From Siderastrea radians (lineage: Eukaryota; Cnidaria; Anthozoa; Scleractinia; Rhizangiidae): 64,000 nt of DNA. The stretch lies in contig OZ024895.1 in assembly GCA_964017195.1 (NCBI GenBank), positions 27,432,875 through 27,496,874 on the forward strand, read 5' to 3'. The position numbers and the translations under genes are program-made. The notes below the pieces were generated by a model. That model was not told the origin of the DNA. It saw nothing but the letters and a program-made list of their open reading frames with translations, and searched no databases. This document shows positions 33,931 through 42,756 of the stretch, piece after piece (the first letter of the stretch is position 1; every line of letters starts with the position of its first letter).

Positions 33931-35503
33931 GTAACGTCTTTAAAACCGTCTTCAAGTAAAATTATATAATGTTACTGTATTGCTTCTTTAGAACATCTTT
34001 GGCCGCTGAACAAAATTGACTGCAATTTGACATTGCTTTAGTATTGTTGCATAAGGTATTAAGAAGTTCTGAAGAAATGTCTTGAAAAGTCTCCCTCTCC
34101 TGAGGTCTAATCAAGTTTAAAGTAGAATTTGAGCGCAAAGTTTTGGTTGGTTTGTGCACTTCCAATTTAGCATATTCTGGCCAATGCTGGGAGTAAATAG
34201 CTTTGTGAGTGGCTTTCAATAAAGTGAAATCTCTTCGTTCACGCATTGGTAACCATCCAAGCTTTAGTACTGATTCAACAAAGTTCAAAAATTTTCAGTA
34301 ACAAAGCTGGCTGATGAAAACTGTTTTATTTTCTGTAGCCTTTTTAGGAGATAATCGAGTGGAGGATTAAAGATCATATCATCGTAGTCCAACTTTGACA
34401 AAACAAGTTGTTCAACAAGCTGTTCTTTAGATAGAAAGGGGTGAAATTCTTTATTTTCCTGAGAGTAGCCAAAGTGCTGTAGCAGGTAGAAGACAGAGAT
34501 CTTATATGGTCATGCCAAGTAAGATAATTTGAATATCGGCTGCCGAACAACCGGGTCAAGATTCCTGACTATTTAAATGCAACAAAATTGTGGTGGATGA
34601 TTCTTCAGATAGAAGTCAATGTAATTAATGGGACTGAATAAGTGAACGCGGTGGTGGGCTACGTACGTGACTAAAAACCATATACGGGCCGATATACAGA
34701 GTAAAAGTACTATGGTGTAGCGCCTATATACAGCACTTAGGTCTGGCATGTGGTTTTTTTGGAATTAGAATAATGACTAGGGAGGAGGCATGAATGGAAA
34801 AGTCAATCAGTGAGCACAAATAATATAGTAGATGCAAATCAGAAAACCCTAACCTAACACATATGTAGTTTGTTCGCTCTGTTATCTTGCTTTTTCTTTC
34901 CAAGAGACAAAATATCCGGGAATTTAAAACAAACAAACTTGGAAATGATTTTTTGTTGATATAGTTAAAATATTGCACGACAATTACAGCGAAATATGAA
35001 AATTTGAATAAAATTGTTGTCGGACATTTAAACTTTGCCGCTTTGACATGGCTTTGGAAAGAAGCTTTCTTTGTCAGTCGTTGAATGTTGCATGTTGCAG
35101 AACTTTTTTTAAAACAACTTTTAAAGCGAATATCATTCAAAATATAACCTGACTAAATTTCTACAAAGTATAATCCTCTTTCATGTGCATTTTAAACCGG
35201 CATTGTGACACTAGCAGTACAGAGTGTTCTTCGAAAAGGTTGTTGGAGGTTGATGAAACTTTTCTCAAGTTTTGATAGATATCACGAAACTAAACACAAT
35301 AATACACAATAAATGTGTCCAATGACTGCTTTAAAGTGTTTGGTATCTTCATGATCCTTTCTCAGAGAGAATTTTTGTAGGTTTGACTTAAATGCTAATG
35401 GCTACTGAAGAGATGCCAGTTTCAACTGAAGTTTTCCTTTAAAAATAGCTGAACATTGACTGGGCTTACCTGCGATTAAAACGATGATTGTAACCACCTT
35501 CAT
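13252..35503 (-). CDS. Secreted or receptor protein with seven SRCR and two FN3 domains
   Basis: This gene has twelve exons on the minus strand: 35503-35470, 29933-29898, 28726-28409, 27902-27597, 27049-26756, 20689-20378, 19906-19607, 18217-17906, 17018-16695, 16048-15764, 15295-14996 and 13490-13252. Every internal junction is phase 1 with GT/AG borders, and the sum is 3060 nt (1019 residues). The product starts MKVVTIIVLIAG, a signal peptide, then has seven SRCR domains each encoded by one exon, two FN3 domains and a short Cys-containing tail. SRCR domains of this type act in extracellular ligand or microbe binding. The product is predicted to be extracellular. No membrane anchor is certain. 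The large intron between SRCR3 and SRCR4 holds a Penelope-like element. The last exon is the least certain part. Confidence 0.8.
14880..14960. repeat. AAC/AAAC low-complexity tract with C run
   Basis: Repeats of AAACA type are followed by AATAAC repeats and a C run near 14956-14965, inside the intron after FN3-2. Confidence 0.7.
14996..15295 (-). CDS. Fibronectin type III domain 2 exon
   Basis: 100 residues in phase 1-1, beginning EPPSKPVFVSKTFETITIRW and with VTDLKRNTMYHFRLYAV near the end. A Cys pair (CGAQSLVPNQC) sits where FN3-1 has one. The intron after it begins with AAC-rich low-complexity sequence. Confidence 0.85.
15764..16048 (-). CDS. Fibronectin type III domain 1 exon
   Basis: 95 residues in phase 1-1. 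SVFMRWNSSE is the B-strand Trp region, and VVDLKPSSTYYFRIYV is the typical L-x-P-x-T-x-Y-x-F-R strand. A Cys pair (CRESLSAAAC) lies in the middle of the fold, which is unusual for FN3. The donor is GAGCTTG|GTAGGT. Confidence 0.8.
16695..17018 (-). CDS. SRCR domain 7 exon (type A)
   Basis: 108 residues in phase 1-1: VRLVATPDVSSPSRGIVEVL, AWGTVC, HVVCRQLGYDGAEN, TWMRNVQCNGSE, LEC, MLC and SVIC. It has canonical cysteines, unlike its type-A relatives domains 3 and 5. It ends in a Pro-rich linker (CTPPPG). Confidence 0.9.
17155..17280 (+). repeat. Possible tRNA-derived SINE remnant
   Basis: GGGTTTGACTCCCGC resembles a Pol III B box and T-arm. It is followed by GGGGAATCAGGTTTTTTC, a T run like the ones after the tRNA parts at 41.9 and 42.8 kb. 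No full cloverleaf is present. Confidence 0.3.
17906..18217 (-). CDS. SRCR domain 6 exon (type B)
   Basis: 104 residues in phase 1-1: VRLVGGQSPREGVVQVFYNN, TWGWVC, ADVVCRQLGYQVSSES, TWMNNVQCVGNE, SCANDGW, HGC and AGVVC. It has six canonical cysteines and the B-type pattern. Confidence 0.9.
18995..19310 (+). mobile_element. LINE 3' end (L2/CR1-like), 5' truncated
   Basis: The end reads GCACTATTTCGTGCCACCCT, then AATAAAGTTTTTATTATTAT, that is, a 3' UTR with a polyadenylation-like AATAAA and an (ATT)n tail. The LINE at 36.1-36.9 kb ends in the same way (GGGCCACCCTGTATAAATAA). No coding part remains. The left limit is approximate. Confidence 0.55.
19607..19906 (-). CDS. SRCR domain 5 exon (type A, altered cysteines)
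   Basis: 100 residues in phase 1-1: VRLVSNASSSHLVEVLSGG, FWGPVC, NVVCRQLGHEKAL, GICLGNVLCTGNE, VLGC and SAVC. As in domain 3, Cys replaces the Trp (ICLGNVLC) and the fifth canonical Cys is absent (ITGHSYEEYSVAS). Confidence 0.9.
20378..20689 (-). CDS. SRCR domain 4 exon (type B)
   Basis: 104 residues in phase 1-1: ARLVGEPYDRVGLVQVYYNN, TWGWIC, ADVVCKELGYIRSS, LWIDNLRCTGNE, SCAHGGW, ESC and AGVAC. It has the six canonical cysteines and B-type features. It is the first domain after the intron carrying the Penelope-like element. Confidence 0.9.
20755..20895. repeat. Imperfect ATC/ATG trinucleotide tract
   Basis: Recurring TCATC, ATCATC and CGTCAT units lie over about 130 bp within the intron after SRCR4. 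The minus ORF here, with Ile/Thr/Met runs, is a consequence of the repeat. Confidence 0.6.
20990..22500. other. Intron sequence without recognised features
   Basis: This is part of the large intron between SRCR3 and SRCR4. It holds a C run near 21051-21061. I see no domain in its small ORFs. Confidence 0.4.
22773..22806 (-). ncRNA. Hammerhead-ribozyme-like motif, left terminal repeat
   Basis: On the minus strand GCT precedes the core CTGACGA. A short stem II (GGGC/GCTC) follows, then GAAAC, GTC and AGC. GCT and AGC can pair as the start of stem I, and GTC would be the cleavage triplet. Stem III is only the self-complementary ACGT, so activity would need two copies paired. Hammerhead motifs are known in Penelope-like elements. 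Confidence 0.6.
22901..25106 (-). pseudogene. Penelope-like RT / GIY-YIG endonuclease, frameshifted
   Basis: Reading down the minus strand: an N-terminal part (25106-24816, with NLPLSDSERSV), a frame change at a C/G run near 24830-24842, then DAVIKAADKGGAVVVW at about 24690. A shift near 24545 follows, then RIYFKPKIHKPNNPGRPIVS (24505-24254), another break near 24190-24250, and the 408-residue ORF 24127-22901. That ORF has the RT segment MGTKMGPSYANLF, the catalytic YIDD (GRYIDDC), a CARKRCNTCPF cysteine motif and the GIY-YIG core IYIGETGRRLGDRFREH. The extra cysteine motif before GIY-YIG suggests the Neptune-like group. Penelope-like proteins copy their RNA by target-primed reverse transcription. 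At least three frame breaks make it inactive. Confidence 0.85.
25128..25638 (+). pseudogene. Inverted N-terminal fragment of the same Penelope-like ORF
   Basis: The plus-strand frame (open from 24994 to 25650) encodes RDDLDKQILQCRNELSKICP and ends NLPLPDSERSV before running into the terminal repeat. The minus-strand body contains the same NLPLxDSERSV and continues LSKGLN. About 40 bp (25593-25632) is thus repeated in inverse form near 25028-25068. The 5' part of the ORF was inverted and fused to a terminal repeat, with the catalytic body deleted. Confidence 0.7.
25680..25713 (+). ncRNA. Hammerhead-ribozyme-like motif, right terminal repeat
   Basis: The same motif lies on the plus strand: GCT, CTGACGA, a short stem II, GAAAC, GTC, AGC. 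Its core is identical to the left copy, in inverse orientation with respect to it. Confidence 0.6.
25860..26755. other. Intron sequence without recognised features
   Basis: Between the Penelope-like element and SRCR3. Small ORFs show no domain. Confidence 0.4.
26756..27049 (-). CDS. SRCR domain 3 exon (type A, altered cysteines)
   Basis: 98 residues in phase 1-1: VKLTSKGSSGTRVEVLSDG, VWGPVC, NVVCRQLGYSEAL, EICLDDMQCNGNE, LQC and SAIC. The usual Trp before the DDxxC motif is replaced by Cys (ICLDDMQC), and the fifth canonical Cys is missing (STFGDSEIS). The total is still six. Domain 5 has the same change. Confidence 0.9.
27597..27902 (-). CDS. SRCR domain 2 exon (type B)
   Basis: 102 residues in phase 1-1: VRLVGG..., VQVYHNNTWEWVC, ADVVCRWLGYEVSSG, IWMSDVQCTGNE, SSC and AGVRC. 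There are six cysteines. The B-type signature (YHNNTW, YEVSSG) is shared with domains 4 and 6. Confidence 0.9.
28409..28726 (-). CDS. SRCR domain 1 exon (type A)
   Basis: This phase 1-1 exon encodes 106 residues. It opens VRLAGDRTRFSYGRVEVLNN and has the SRCR core GTWGTLC, NVVCRQIGF, WMNNFYCTGNE, a later SSC and a final VIC. It has six cysteines in the group-A arrangement but a single exon, which is the usual exon pattern of group B. Confidence 0.9.
29898..29933 (-). CDS. SRCR gene exon 2: signal peptide end and linker
   Basis: This 36-nt mini-exon lies between TTTCAG and GTAAGTAG. It encodes GVLPLPTTANID in phase 1-1 and joins directly to VRLAGD of the first SRCR domain. The fit of phase and signal-peptide logic on both sides supports it. 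Confidence 0.7.
31316..31890 (+). mobile_element. 5'-truncated LINE 3' end with poly-A
   Basis: A broken C-terminal coding stretch (CLLAKYYIWLCQHKEFPP, then after a frame break MKHINEIENKASTFNQKKW) resembles the tail of L1/Tx1-type ORF2 proteins. It is followed by a 3' UTR, TAATAAAAAA near 31855 and an A run at about 31880-31891. A stop at 31508 and the frame change mark it as dead. Confidence 0.5.
32374..32450 (-). repeat. Dispersed repeat copy 3
   Basis: This is the inverse of the units at 298-382 and 446-526 (GACGTTTATATGCTATTTCC, then CGTAGCCTATGCAGCTAATT). It adjoins ATT repeats at 32355-32370, so the unit and its AAT tail travel together. Confidence 0.6.
33830..34560 (-). mobile_element. 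Decayed LINE 3' end with long AAT tail
   Basis: Minus-strand pieces of an RT C-terminal region are visible: YLTWHDHIRSLSSTCYSTL (34559-34374) and, after a frame break, LGWLPMRERRDFTLLKATHK with a tail to 33962. The phrase L-G-W-L-P-x-R-x-R-R is typical of the region after RT in CR1/jockey-like LINEs. The element ends in an (AAT)n tract of about 85 bp at 33847-33931. Confidence 0.6.
33847..33931. repeat. (AAT)n microsatellite
   Basis: About 28 almost perfect AAT units. Here they form the 3' tail of the minus-strand LINE fragment. Confidence 0.95.
35470..35503 (-). CDS. SRCR gene exon 1: start codon and signal peptide
   Basis: The ATG at 35503-35501 opens MKVVTIIVLIA, a basic residue followed by a hydrophobic core. 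The exon ends at a consensus donor (GCAG|GTAAGC) in phase 1. Joined to the next exon it gives MKVVTIIVLIAGVLPLPTTA, a complete signal peptide with likely cleavage near TTA. Confidence 0.75.
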
Positions 35504-36055
35504 CAGCAATTGTTGGTTTAAACGTCAAGAAATATAATAATGTTCTGTATCTCTACTGACAACACCGATTTGTGCACTGCCGTCGTGTTGTTATGTTTCG
35601 ATTAATGCCTAACTGGATCAATGTGAACCGTTCCAGAACATACAAACAGTGATTCCTCTGTGCTTAATATCGTAAAAAAAAAAAAATAAATAAATAAATG
35701 AAATCGTGATTAATATTGGACTTATATCCCACTAGTTGACCTTCAATTTAAAAGTTTTATTTCGTCTTCACAATGAGTGACATTCTTTCTTATTAAATAA
35801 TAAATGGGCTGGATGAACAACGAACAAGGATGAACGTAGGAACTGGTTTATTGGCTTACTGGTTGGATACTACTGACACTAATTGATAATAATTAAAATT
35901 TTGTTTTCAGCTTAGATGTATGTATAATTTTGATTGATATCTGTACGGGTGCGTTTCGAGGGACATGTCAAGACTCTAAACTACCCGGTCAAATGGCAAA
36001 TCAGACAGCCTAGAGCCCTCTTTTTTATAGATCAACTAAAGGACAGCAACTGAAT

Positions 36056-36880
36056 GCTCGCTTAGTACAGAATGTCTTTTCTTTGATCTTTGAGCATATA
36101 GACACTACTTGTAACAAAGTTAATAAGCGTCTAGGACTTCTTGCACGGATACGATCTTGCCTCACTCTTAAAGCAGCAAAGTGTGTCTACAATACCCTTA
36201 TTGACCCAATCTTAAGTTATACTGACACTGCTTGGGGTGAACTGTCTGTTGGCTCCAGCAAAAGTCTACAGCGGCTGCAAAACCGTGCTGCCCGTATCAT
36301 TCTTAAGCGTGACTCTTCTAGAGATACTTTTAATGTTTTAGGGTGGGCTGACTTAGAAGCAAACCGTAAAATACACAAATGTGTTTTAGTTTATAAATGT
36401 CTGCATAACTTAGTTCCTCAGTATTTAAGTAACTATTTCATCAGGAACTACAATGTACATGGCTACAACACTCGAAGGAAGGCTGACCTCCATCTACCTA
36501 AACCCAAGCTTAGCCTTGGCAAGCGTACTTTTAGATTTTCTGGCTCAGCCCTTTTTAACTCACTACCTTTAAAAATCCAACAAGCTGCATCTCTCTCCTC
36601 TTTTAAAAATCTTGTTAAAGCCCACTTTTTTTCATAGCACCTAATTTACGATATTTATCTTTTTTATATACCAGTTCATGCTTGTAATTTGTTTTAGTTT
36701 TTACACTCTTTTTATATAACTATTTTAATTACTAAACATTAGCTTTTAACTCTATTTTTATAACTATTTTAAACAATTAGATATTCTATATTTTTAGAAA
36801 TTGTATTTAGCAGGGCCCCGCTGGAGACCAGCCACTGTGCTGAATGGGCCACCCTGTATAAATAAAGTTTTACCTACCTT
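36056..36880 (+). mobile_element. 5'-truncated LINE (L2/CR1-like) 3' part
   Basis: The ORF 36083-36637 has the post-RT segment HIDTTCNKVNKRLGLLARIR, LIDPILSYTDTAWGEL, LQRLQNRAARIILK and a basic C-terminus ending KAHFFS. This is typical of the region after the RT palm and thumb. A 3' UTR follows with GGGCCACCCTGTATAAATAA and a TTTACCTACC-type tail. EN and most of RT are missing. Confidence 0.8.
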
Positions 36881-37141
36881 TTTTTTTACCTACCTGATGG
36901 AATTATGTCAGAATCAGTTAAGCAATGTTGTGCCTCGATCCTATTGACGTCATTTTGACAAAAAAAACATTTGCAATCAAGACATATCTTGTTGCAGTAG
37001 CGGAAGAAGCCACGTGACTTCCTATCTGATCCTACAAAACTGCATTGTTGCTCGAACAAAACATGCGTACATATATGACTACATTTGTTAACAATATAAA
37101 CAGTATAAATATAGTTCTTGAGTGTCCAAGCGGCCAAAGTT

Positions 37142-37320
37142 TATCTCCAGAAACCAACGAAGTAGGCCAAGAATGGAACCCTGTGGAGCTGATGCATTTA
37201 TCCATGCAGGATCAGAGGACTGGCCAGAGAGGACAGCAGATCTGCCCAAGAGATAAATTTGCAGCTATGAAAGGCATTTTGCAGAAAGGCCGTGATGCCG
37301 GACTTTGTCAAAGCCTCCAG
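37142..37320 (-). pseudogene. Reverse transcriptase fossil
   Basis: On the minus strand AFDKVRHHGL is followed, after frame breaks, by WINASAPQGSILG. These are the AFDxVxHxxL and PQGSxLGP motifs of non-LTR reverse transcriptases. Several indels lie between them. The plus-strand ORF covering this stretch is a shadow. Confidence 0.6.
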
Positions 37321-37499
37321 TGATGGCAAGAGCTACCACACAAATCTCTTTGCCTTTGCCTTATAAGGAAACTGGTACGGAGTTCAAAACTTTTCCCTGC
37401 GAAGCCAAAATTTTGTCTGAAAACATGGCAAAAAAATCAGCGACAATTAACGAAGTTGAGAATTTAATAAAAGAATTATTTCACTGGCGCTTGTTGTGA

Positions 37500-40400
37500 T
37501 GAGGTGTTTACAACCAACCTAGCAGTTCACGTCTCGTTTGCTATTTATCATCTCATATACAACGCGCACCCGGTGGAATAACTGTTAAATATTTCTTGGT
37601 GAACAGAAGAGGTACCAGTGTGGAGGAGGAGGTGGAGGATGTTTTTTAAATTATGCAGAAAGGTAAAACGAACTTAAGGGACTTAACAAATTGACTTGTA
37701 ATGCATAGCGGTCAATTTTCCATCAAAGAAAGGTTTAAAAGGATAAACTTTACCCTTGGAACTACTTCCTTCAGCGCTCTTAGCACTGTGCATGTGCTTT
37801 CTACAGGAAGCAGTTTTAACGAAACTGTAATTGTCCTTGACAGATTTCTTTATTTTTTGTAACACGATATCTTTTTAAATCACTGAACAGGGGTGAACTA
37901 AACAGTCTATCGCTCAGTCACACTCGAACTTATTTAACCCTTTGCATACCAAGGGGGTGGTATTTATTTCTTACAAATTAAATGAAAGAGACCGCACATG
38001 TAACCATAAACTCCAATTAGCTTGATATCTGGTAGAAAGATGACCATAAAAGGGAAATCTGAACCCAGGAATCCAAATTCAAGAAAGTTCAGAAACGAAC
38101 TAAACGCAGAACGCAATGGACAGGGCAACTGTGCTACGAAAACAAAAAATGTAAATTTTACTGACGCATAGCGCAAACCAAAGCCAATACATGTTCGCAC
38201 GCAGTACGTGATCAAAACTAATTGTGACGACTTAGGTCACGTGGTTTTAACTGTGACCTATAATAATTCGGTCCCAGATCGATGGCAACGACAACAATCC
38301 TTGTTGAGGTGGGACTGCGTGTCCTTATTTGAATTACAGCCAACTGGTGTTTTGGTCTACTCATATTTTTATTTTTTATTTTGGCCTTTGTATAACAACC
38401 TCTTCTCCACAACAGCAGTTCAAACATGGCCTCCGAGTATGGATAATACTTAGTTATCTTATTTTTCTATTGCCTGCAATTATATTATAGCTAGGAAGGT
38501 TGTATGAGAAGACACCAAATTTCCATCATCAGAGTCAAAATTCATTGGTTTTAATCTCATCTGACAACCCATTACCTCGGAGGTTTTGCTTTCATTGACC
38601 CTCAATCATTCATCTCTGTTTGCTCAAATCCTGCAATTATTCCACACAAAACTCGTGAATGATGAGATTCAGTGGTATAACTGTTTTATAATATACTCAA
38701 CTACGATGCCAATTACGCGAGAAAAATGAAGGAAAAAAGAGAGGAAAAGGACAAGTTTCCTCAGTTTCTGTATTTACCCCAGGCTTGGCAAAAGGCATCA
38801 GCGACTCCTAAATGCGGTGGCTACAATTCCGTTCCTGCTTCTTAATAACATTTAAAACTGTATTGGCTCACACAAATATCGATTTCAAAGGCCCCGAAGT
38901 GATCTGGGACAACAAAAAGTTTGTTGACATTATTAATCTCTAAGCGAAATAACGGCCCTTTTACTAAGCGGGTTACACATCAGTGCGTGTCATTATACTT
39001 GACCCCAAGATCGCACAACACATCGTTGATTCATTTGCGTCAGTCTGAAAATGCCTTGGTTTACATGTACTAACACAACTAAGAGTAGTTGGATGCAGCA
39101 AGAATAAAATTTACTGGATTACCTAAAACGCGTGTGTCAGTTAGCCATGTAGAAAACTACTTATTAACCCTTTAAACTGAACAATTAATTTAAGCGTTAC
39201 CCTTCCTTCGTTATCATACTACTAATATATAGATTTAGCCAAGCCTAAAAGCGGAGCTCCACATCTCTCTTTCATGCTTATTGGCCCATAAAATACATTA
39301 AATTTTAGTTGCGCATTTATTCGTCAAGAGGTGAAAAACAGCAAGGGAAAACATGCAGACCGCTAAGGAAACAGCGAGTTGGGTTATTTTTCTTCAAAGA
39401 GAAGACTTCAGCACGACTTTCACCGACAGCTCTTCTTGTAGCACTCTTTCGAAAGCTAGCTTATTACTTTATTAAGTTCAAGAAGAGTACTTGTAAAACT
39501 ACAATTGCTTGAAAAAAACCCTCTGAAGTTGCTCCCGGTAGCGACTCGACAGACTTTTCCATGCAAATACACATTTCTCACTGACTGCCAATGCATCCCT
39601 CCGGCTGTTTAGTTCTGTTAACCATGAAACATTTTTCGAAATCTATTTTGCTAAAATATATAATACTTTCCCGGCATCAAACCATTTACTGACAAAAATT
39701 ACCCAAAAAATGTTTTCGGAAACTTTCAAGCACACGTATATTTATCAAGAGAAAATGGCACAAAGTAAAATCGGGCGCTTCCAAGAACACACCCTGAACT
39801 AATTTTAGGAGGCTTTTAGAGTCTCATTTTAGACAATTTAGACTTAGACCGAGAAATTCTTTGCTCATAGTTGCTTAAATAAAGATTTCATTTCGATCTG
39901 TAACTTAAGACACACTGAAATGGCTTAGCGGTTAAAAACAAAACGAACACGAAAACATGCCACACTGAACTCACTCACTGAAACGGCGATTCTAAGTTTA
40001 GTCGCTAAATTGGGACAGAAATGTCATTCACTTCAAATGAAGAAACCAAAAAATACAACAATATAAGGAAAATAAAATATTCCACAACTGAACAAAAAAC
40101 ATAAGGGGCTTTACACTAAGACTATAAACTTAATAAAAAGATATTGACGACAGAGCGACTCTTCAGGTGTTGAATACTAATTACGAATTAGTCAAAACAA
40201 CCCAATATGCGGTGCCGAAGAAAAACAACCTAGATTGAAAAAAAAAAAAAAAAAAAAAAACAGACTCAGTCAAGAATAGTCACGATTTCTACTTTTCGAA
40301 TAAAATACACTAGAATTGCTCAAAGAAAGATATTGAAAATTACGCACTAGAGTTCAGAAGGAAATTGAGCTTAAGGTGATTCCATCGAAATAGAAGGAAT

Positions 40401-41700
40401 ATTTAAAATTTTCTAAGACTTGGTCCAATTTGTAATTACGTTTAGAACATTTCAAAAATGCAATAAAGAATAGAGGTCTCCAAGCTTGTTTTGGCACAAC
40501 ATGGATAGCCATTGATAGCAACTATACGACCCGCAAGGTTTTCCTGAGAAACCCTAGTAATAAAAAATGAGAGCGATTGGAACAGTTCAACAAAACAGAC
40601 ATTTATCTTGCACTGTATACTATTTTAGTTGAACAGGAAATGAGGATAAGAAAAAAATTAAAGAATTTGCCGAGTGCGTACATACCCAGCTGTACCTAAA
40701 GACGTGTTCTTTTCAGCATTTAAATAAAAATATCTCAAAGCAGAATTTTTAACTTTTCTTGAAATCGCGATATATTATACTCAACGATGTGCTATTTGAA
40801 TTTATGTATTAAAAAATGGGGTCAACGAGCTCGTTTAGGAGAAAACAACCAGTTATTTCTCTGAACTGCTCGGTTTTCACAGAAAACCGAGCAAGTTCCC
40901 AAGGTGCGCGCGCTAAACATGCAAAAATGACGCGCAGAAAGGGTGCGCAATGCAATTGAAGGGAATCACCTTAAACCTAAATGTCAGATTGCTCACTAAT
41001 GAAAATCCTTTAATGAATAAACACAGAAAAAGGGTCAAGAAGCCTTCAAAAACATGAAATGTCATTCACATAAATAGCACTTGTTTGCCTAAGAAAGCAA
41101 AATGCATGTATTCAATTTTCCCCTCGAGTGAGGTTACTCGCAAGCCGGCAAACTGGAACTATAAAGTAATTTCACAGCTATTTTAAACAAGTTTTCAAAA
41201 CATTTCAAGAAAATCACAGTAATTTACTAAACATGTAAAGTCGCCCAATTAAACAATTTTTACCATGTAAGTCCACAATCAAATCTGTAATTTCCTTTAC
41301 CACTGAACTAAAAGAAGGACTTGAAAATTTAAAGGAAGTTCGCCGGGTTCTTTCCAGATCTCCTTAGCTTTGATAAAACAAAAAACAAAACAAAACTAGT
41401 ATATCCTTGAACATGGATTTCTTGCCTTCAAGCTCTCCAATATCTTCTATGTGCGCCATCGAGATTGAAGCAATCCTTTGCCTTTTCATGATGAACTGTT
41501 ACAAGTCTTCATTCCAAGAATGTATTACAATTATCGTATTGAAAATCGAGCGTACGAGGAACCAGCCGCCATATTGTTTACTTCAGATACAAGAAAAAAT
41601 GGCATTCCGCCTCTCCCGGGCGGGTTGTCTAGGGACTCCCCTCAGAGTCTGTACGGGCGTACGCTGATTACCAGGTTACCAAATTTGCTTACCCATGGTG
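37500..41700. other. Long gene-free stretch
   Basis: AT-rich sequence with an A run at about 40238-40260 and a 25-nt hairpin (GCTCGGTTTTC/GAAAACCGAGC) at 40868-40892. Several small ORFs show no recognisable domain or splice context. Confidence 0.5.
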
Positions 41701-41723
41701 CTCCGCGAGCTCCGCTATTAAAA

Positions 41724-42115
41724 GTAATGTGATGTGCCGCGTAGCACTCTGAAATGAAATAAATAAACATGTAAAGTGTATGTAAGAGTGCTAGAAGTGA
41801 GCAATACTATTTATTTCATTTCAGAGTGCTACGCGGCACATCACATTACTTACTATACACAGATTTCCATTGCCGCGACTTTAATATCTTGATTTCCGCG
41901 ACCTGCTCCCAGCTTGGCCTCGTAGCTCAGTTGGTAGAGCGACGGTGATCTAATCCGGAGGTCGCGGGTTCAAATCCCGCCGGAGTCAAAGATTTTTCTT
42001 TGATCCTGGTTCTCATTTCTAATTTCTTCTTTCAGGCCTACGGCCAGGGGGAAATTATGTAGGGCAGTATTGCTCACTTCTAGCACTCTTACATACACTT
42101 TACATGTTTATTTAT
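41724..42115 (+). mobile_element. tRNA-bearing foldback retroposon, element 1
   Basis: This 392-bp element is flanked by a perfect 13-bp duplication, TCCGCTATTAAAA (41711-41723 and 42116-42128). The segment order is a (41724-41764), b (41765-41808), a' (41809-41849), a spacer, a tRNA-like part (41916-41988), a T-rich hairpin, b' (42066-42109) and ATTTAT. a and a' are perfect 41-nt inverse copies, and b and b' are perfect 44-nt inverse copies. The terminal ATTTAT equals the start of a'. A tRNA core and long target duplication indicate LINE-assisted retroposition. The repeat order is not that of an ordinary SINE. Confidence 0.85.
41916..41988 (+). tRNA. tRNA-like sequence inside element 1
   Basis: GGCCTCG opens the acceptor stem and CGGAGTC closes it, with one C-A mismatch and G-U pairs. 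The D arm (GCTC...GAGC) and T arm (GCGGG TTCAAAT CCCGC) are intact and hold good A and B boxes. The anticodon stem is poor (ACGGT against TCCGG), and position 33 is not T, so the anticodon is ambiguous. I judge it to be a Pol III promoter module of a SINE, not a functional tRNA gene. Confidence 0.6.
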
Positions 42116-42756
42116 TCCGCTATTAAAATCCTTCCCAGTTTAGGAATACGTCGGTCTCGGACAAAAACAGTCGGCCATTAAATTACAGATGCACTTTTAA
42201 TGGACTTGGTTCAAAATATTTGAGGCACTTAGCCCGTGGACGTAGATAGAACTTTTCTCAAAACTCTCTTTTGAGCAGTAATTTCGTTTGCTTTTTTCTA
42301 ACTGGAAAATAACCAACGTCTACATAGAATAAGACACTCGACATTAGACAAAAGAACATACCGTATTTAGTCGAATAAGCGCCACGGCGCTTATTAAATT
42401 TTTCGCGTCTCAAATGCGGCGCTTATTCGAGGGTGGCGCTTATTTGAGGGCGGCGCTTATTCAAAAATTGGAATGTTCCGGTAACACTGTCGCGCTTGTT
42501 AAAGAACTTTCTCGAAGCAAACGCTGAAAACAGACTACTTGCAGAAGTAAGTGGAAAAGGGAAGAGAGAAGTTGGGCTTGTTGTGCCGGCAAAGTTCACG
42601 ACCTTCACAACAGAACATCAATTCTAGATAGAGAACTCAATGGGCAAGCGGTGAAATAAAATCACTATGAACTGAAGAACATCGCTTTTGATGAAAAGAA
42701 ATTTCCAATGCTGTTTTGGAGTTGCTTTGTAGTGGTTTTTTAATTATACGGAATTC

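Noticed and set aside
33719..33955. Poly-leucine ORF on the minus strand
   Set aside because: It is translation of the AAT microsatellite at the LINE tail.
41407..41732. Two overlapping plus ORFs before element 1
   Set aside because: No domain or splice context. One runs into the target site of the tRNA element.
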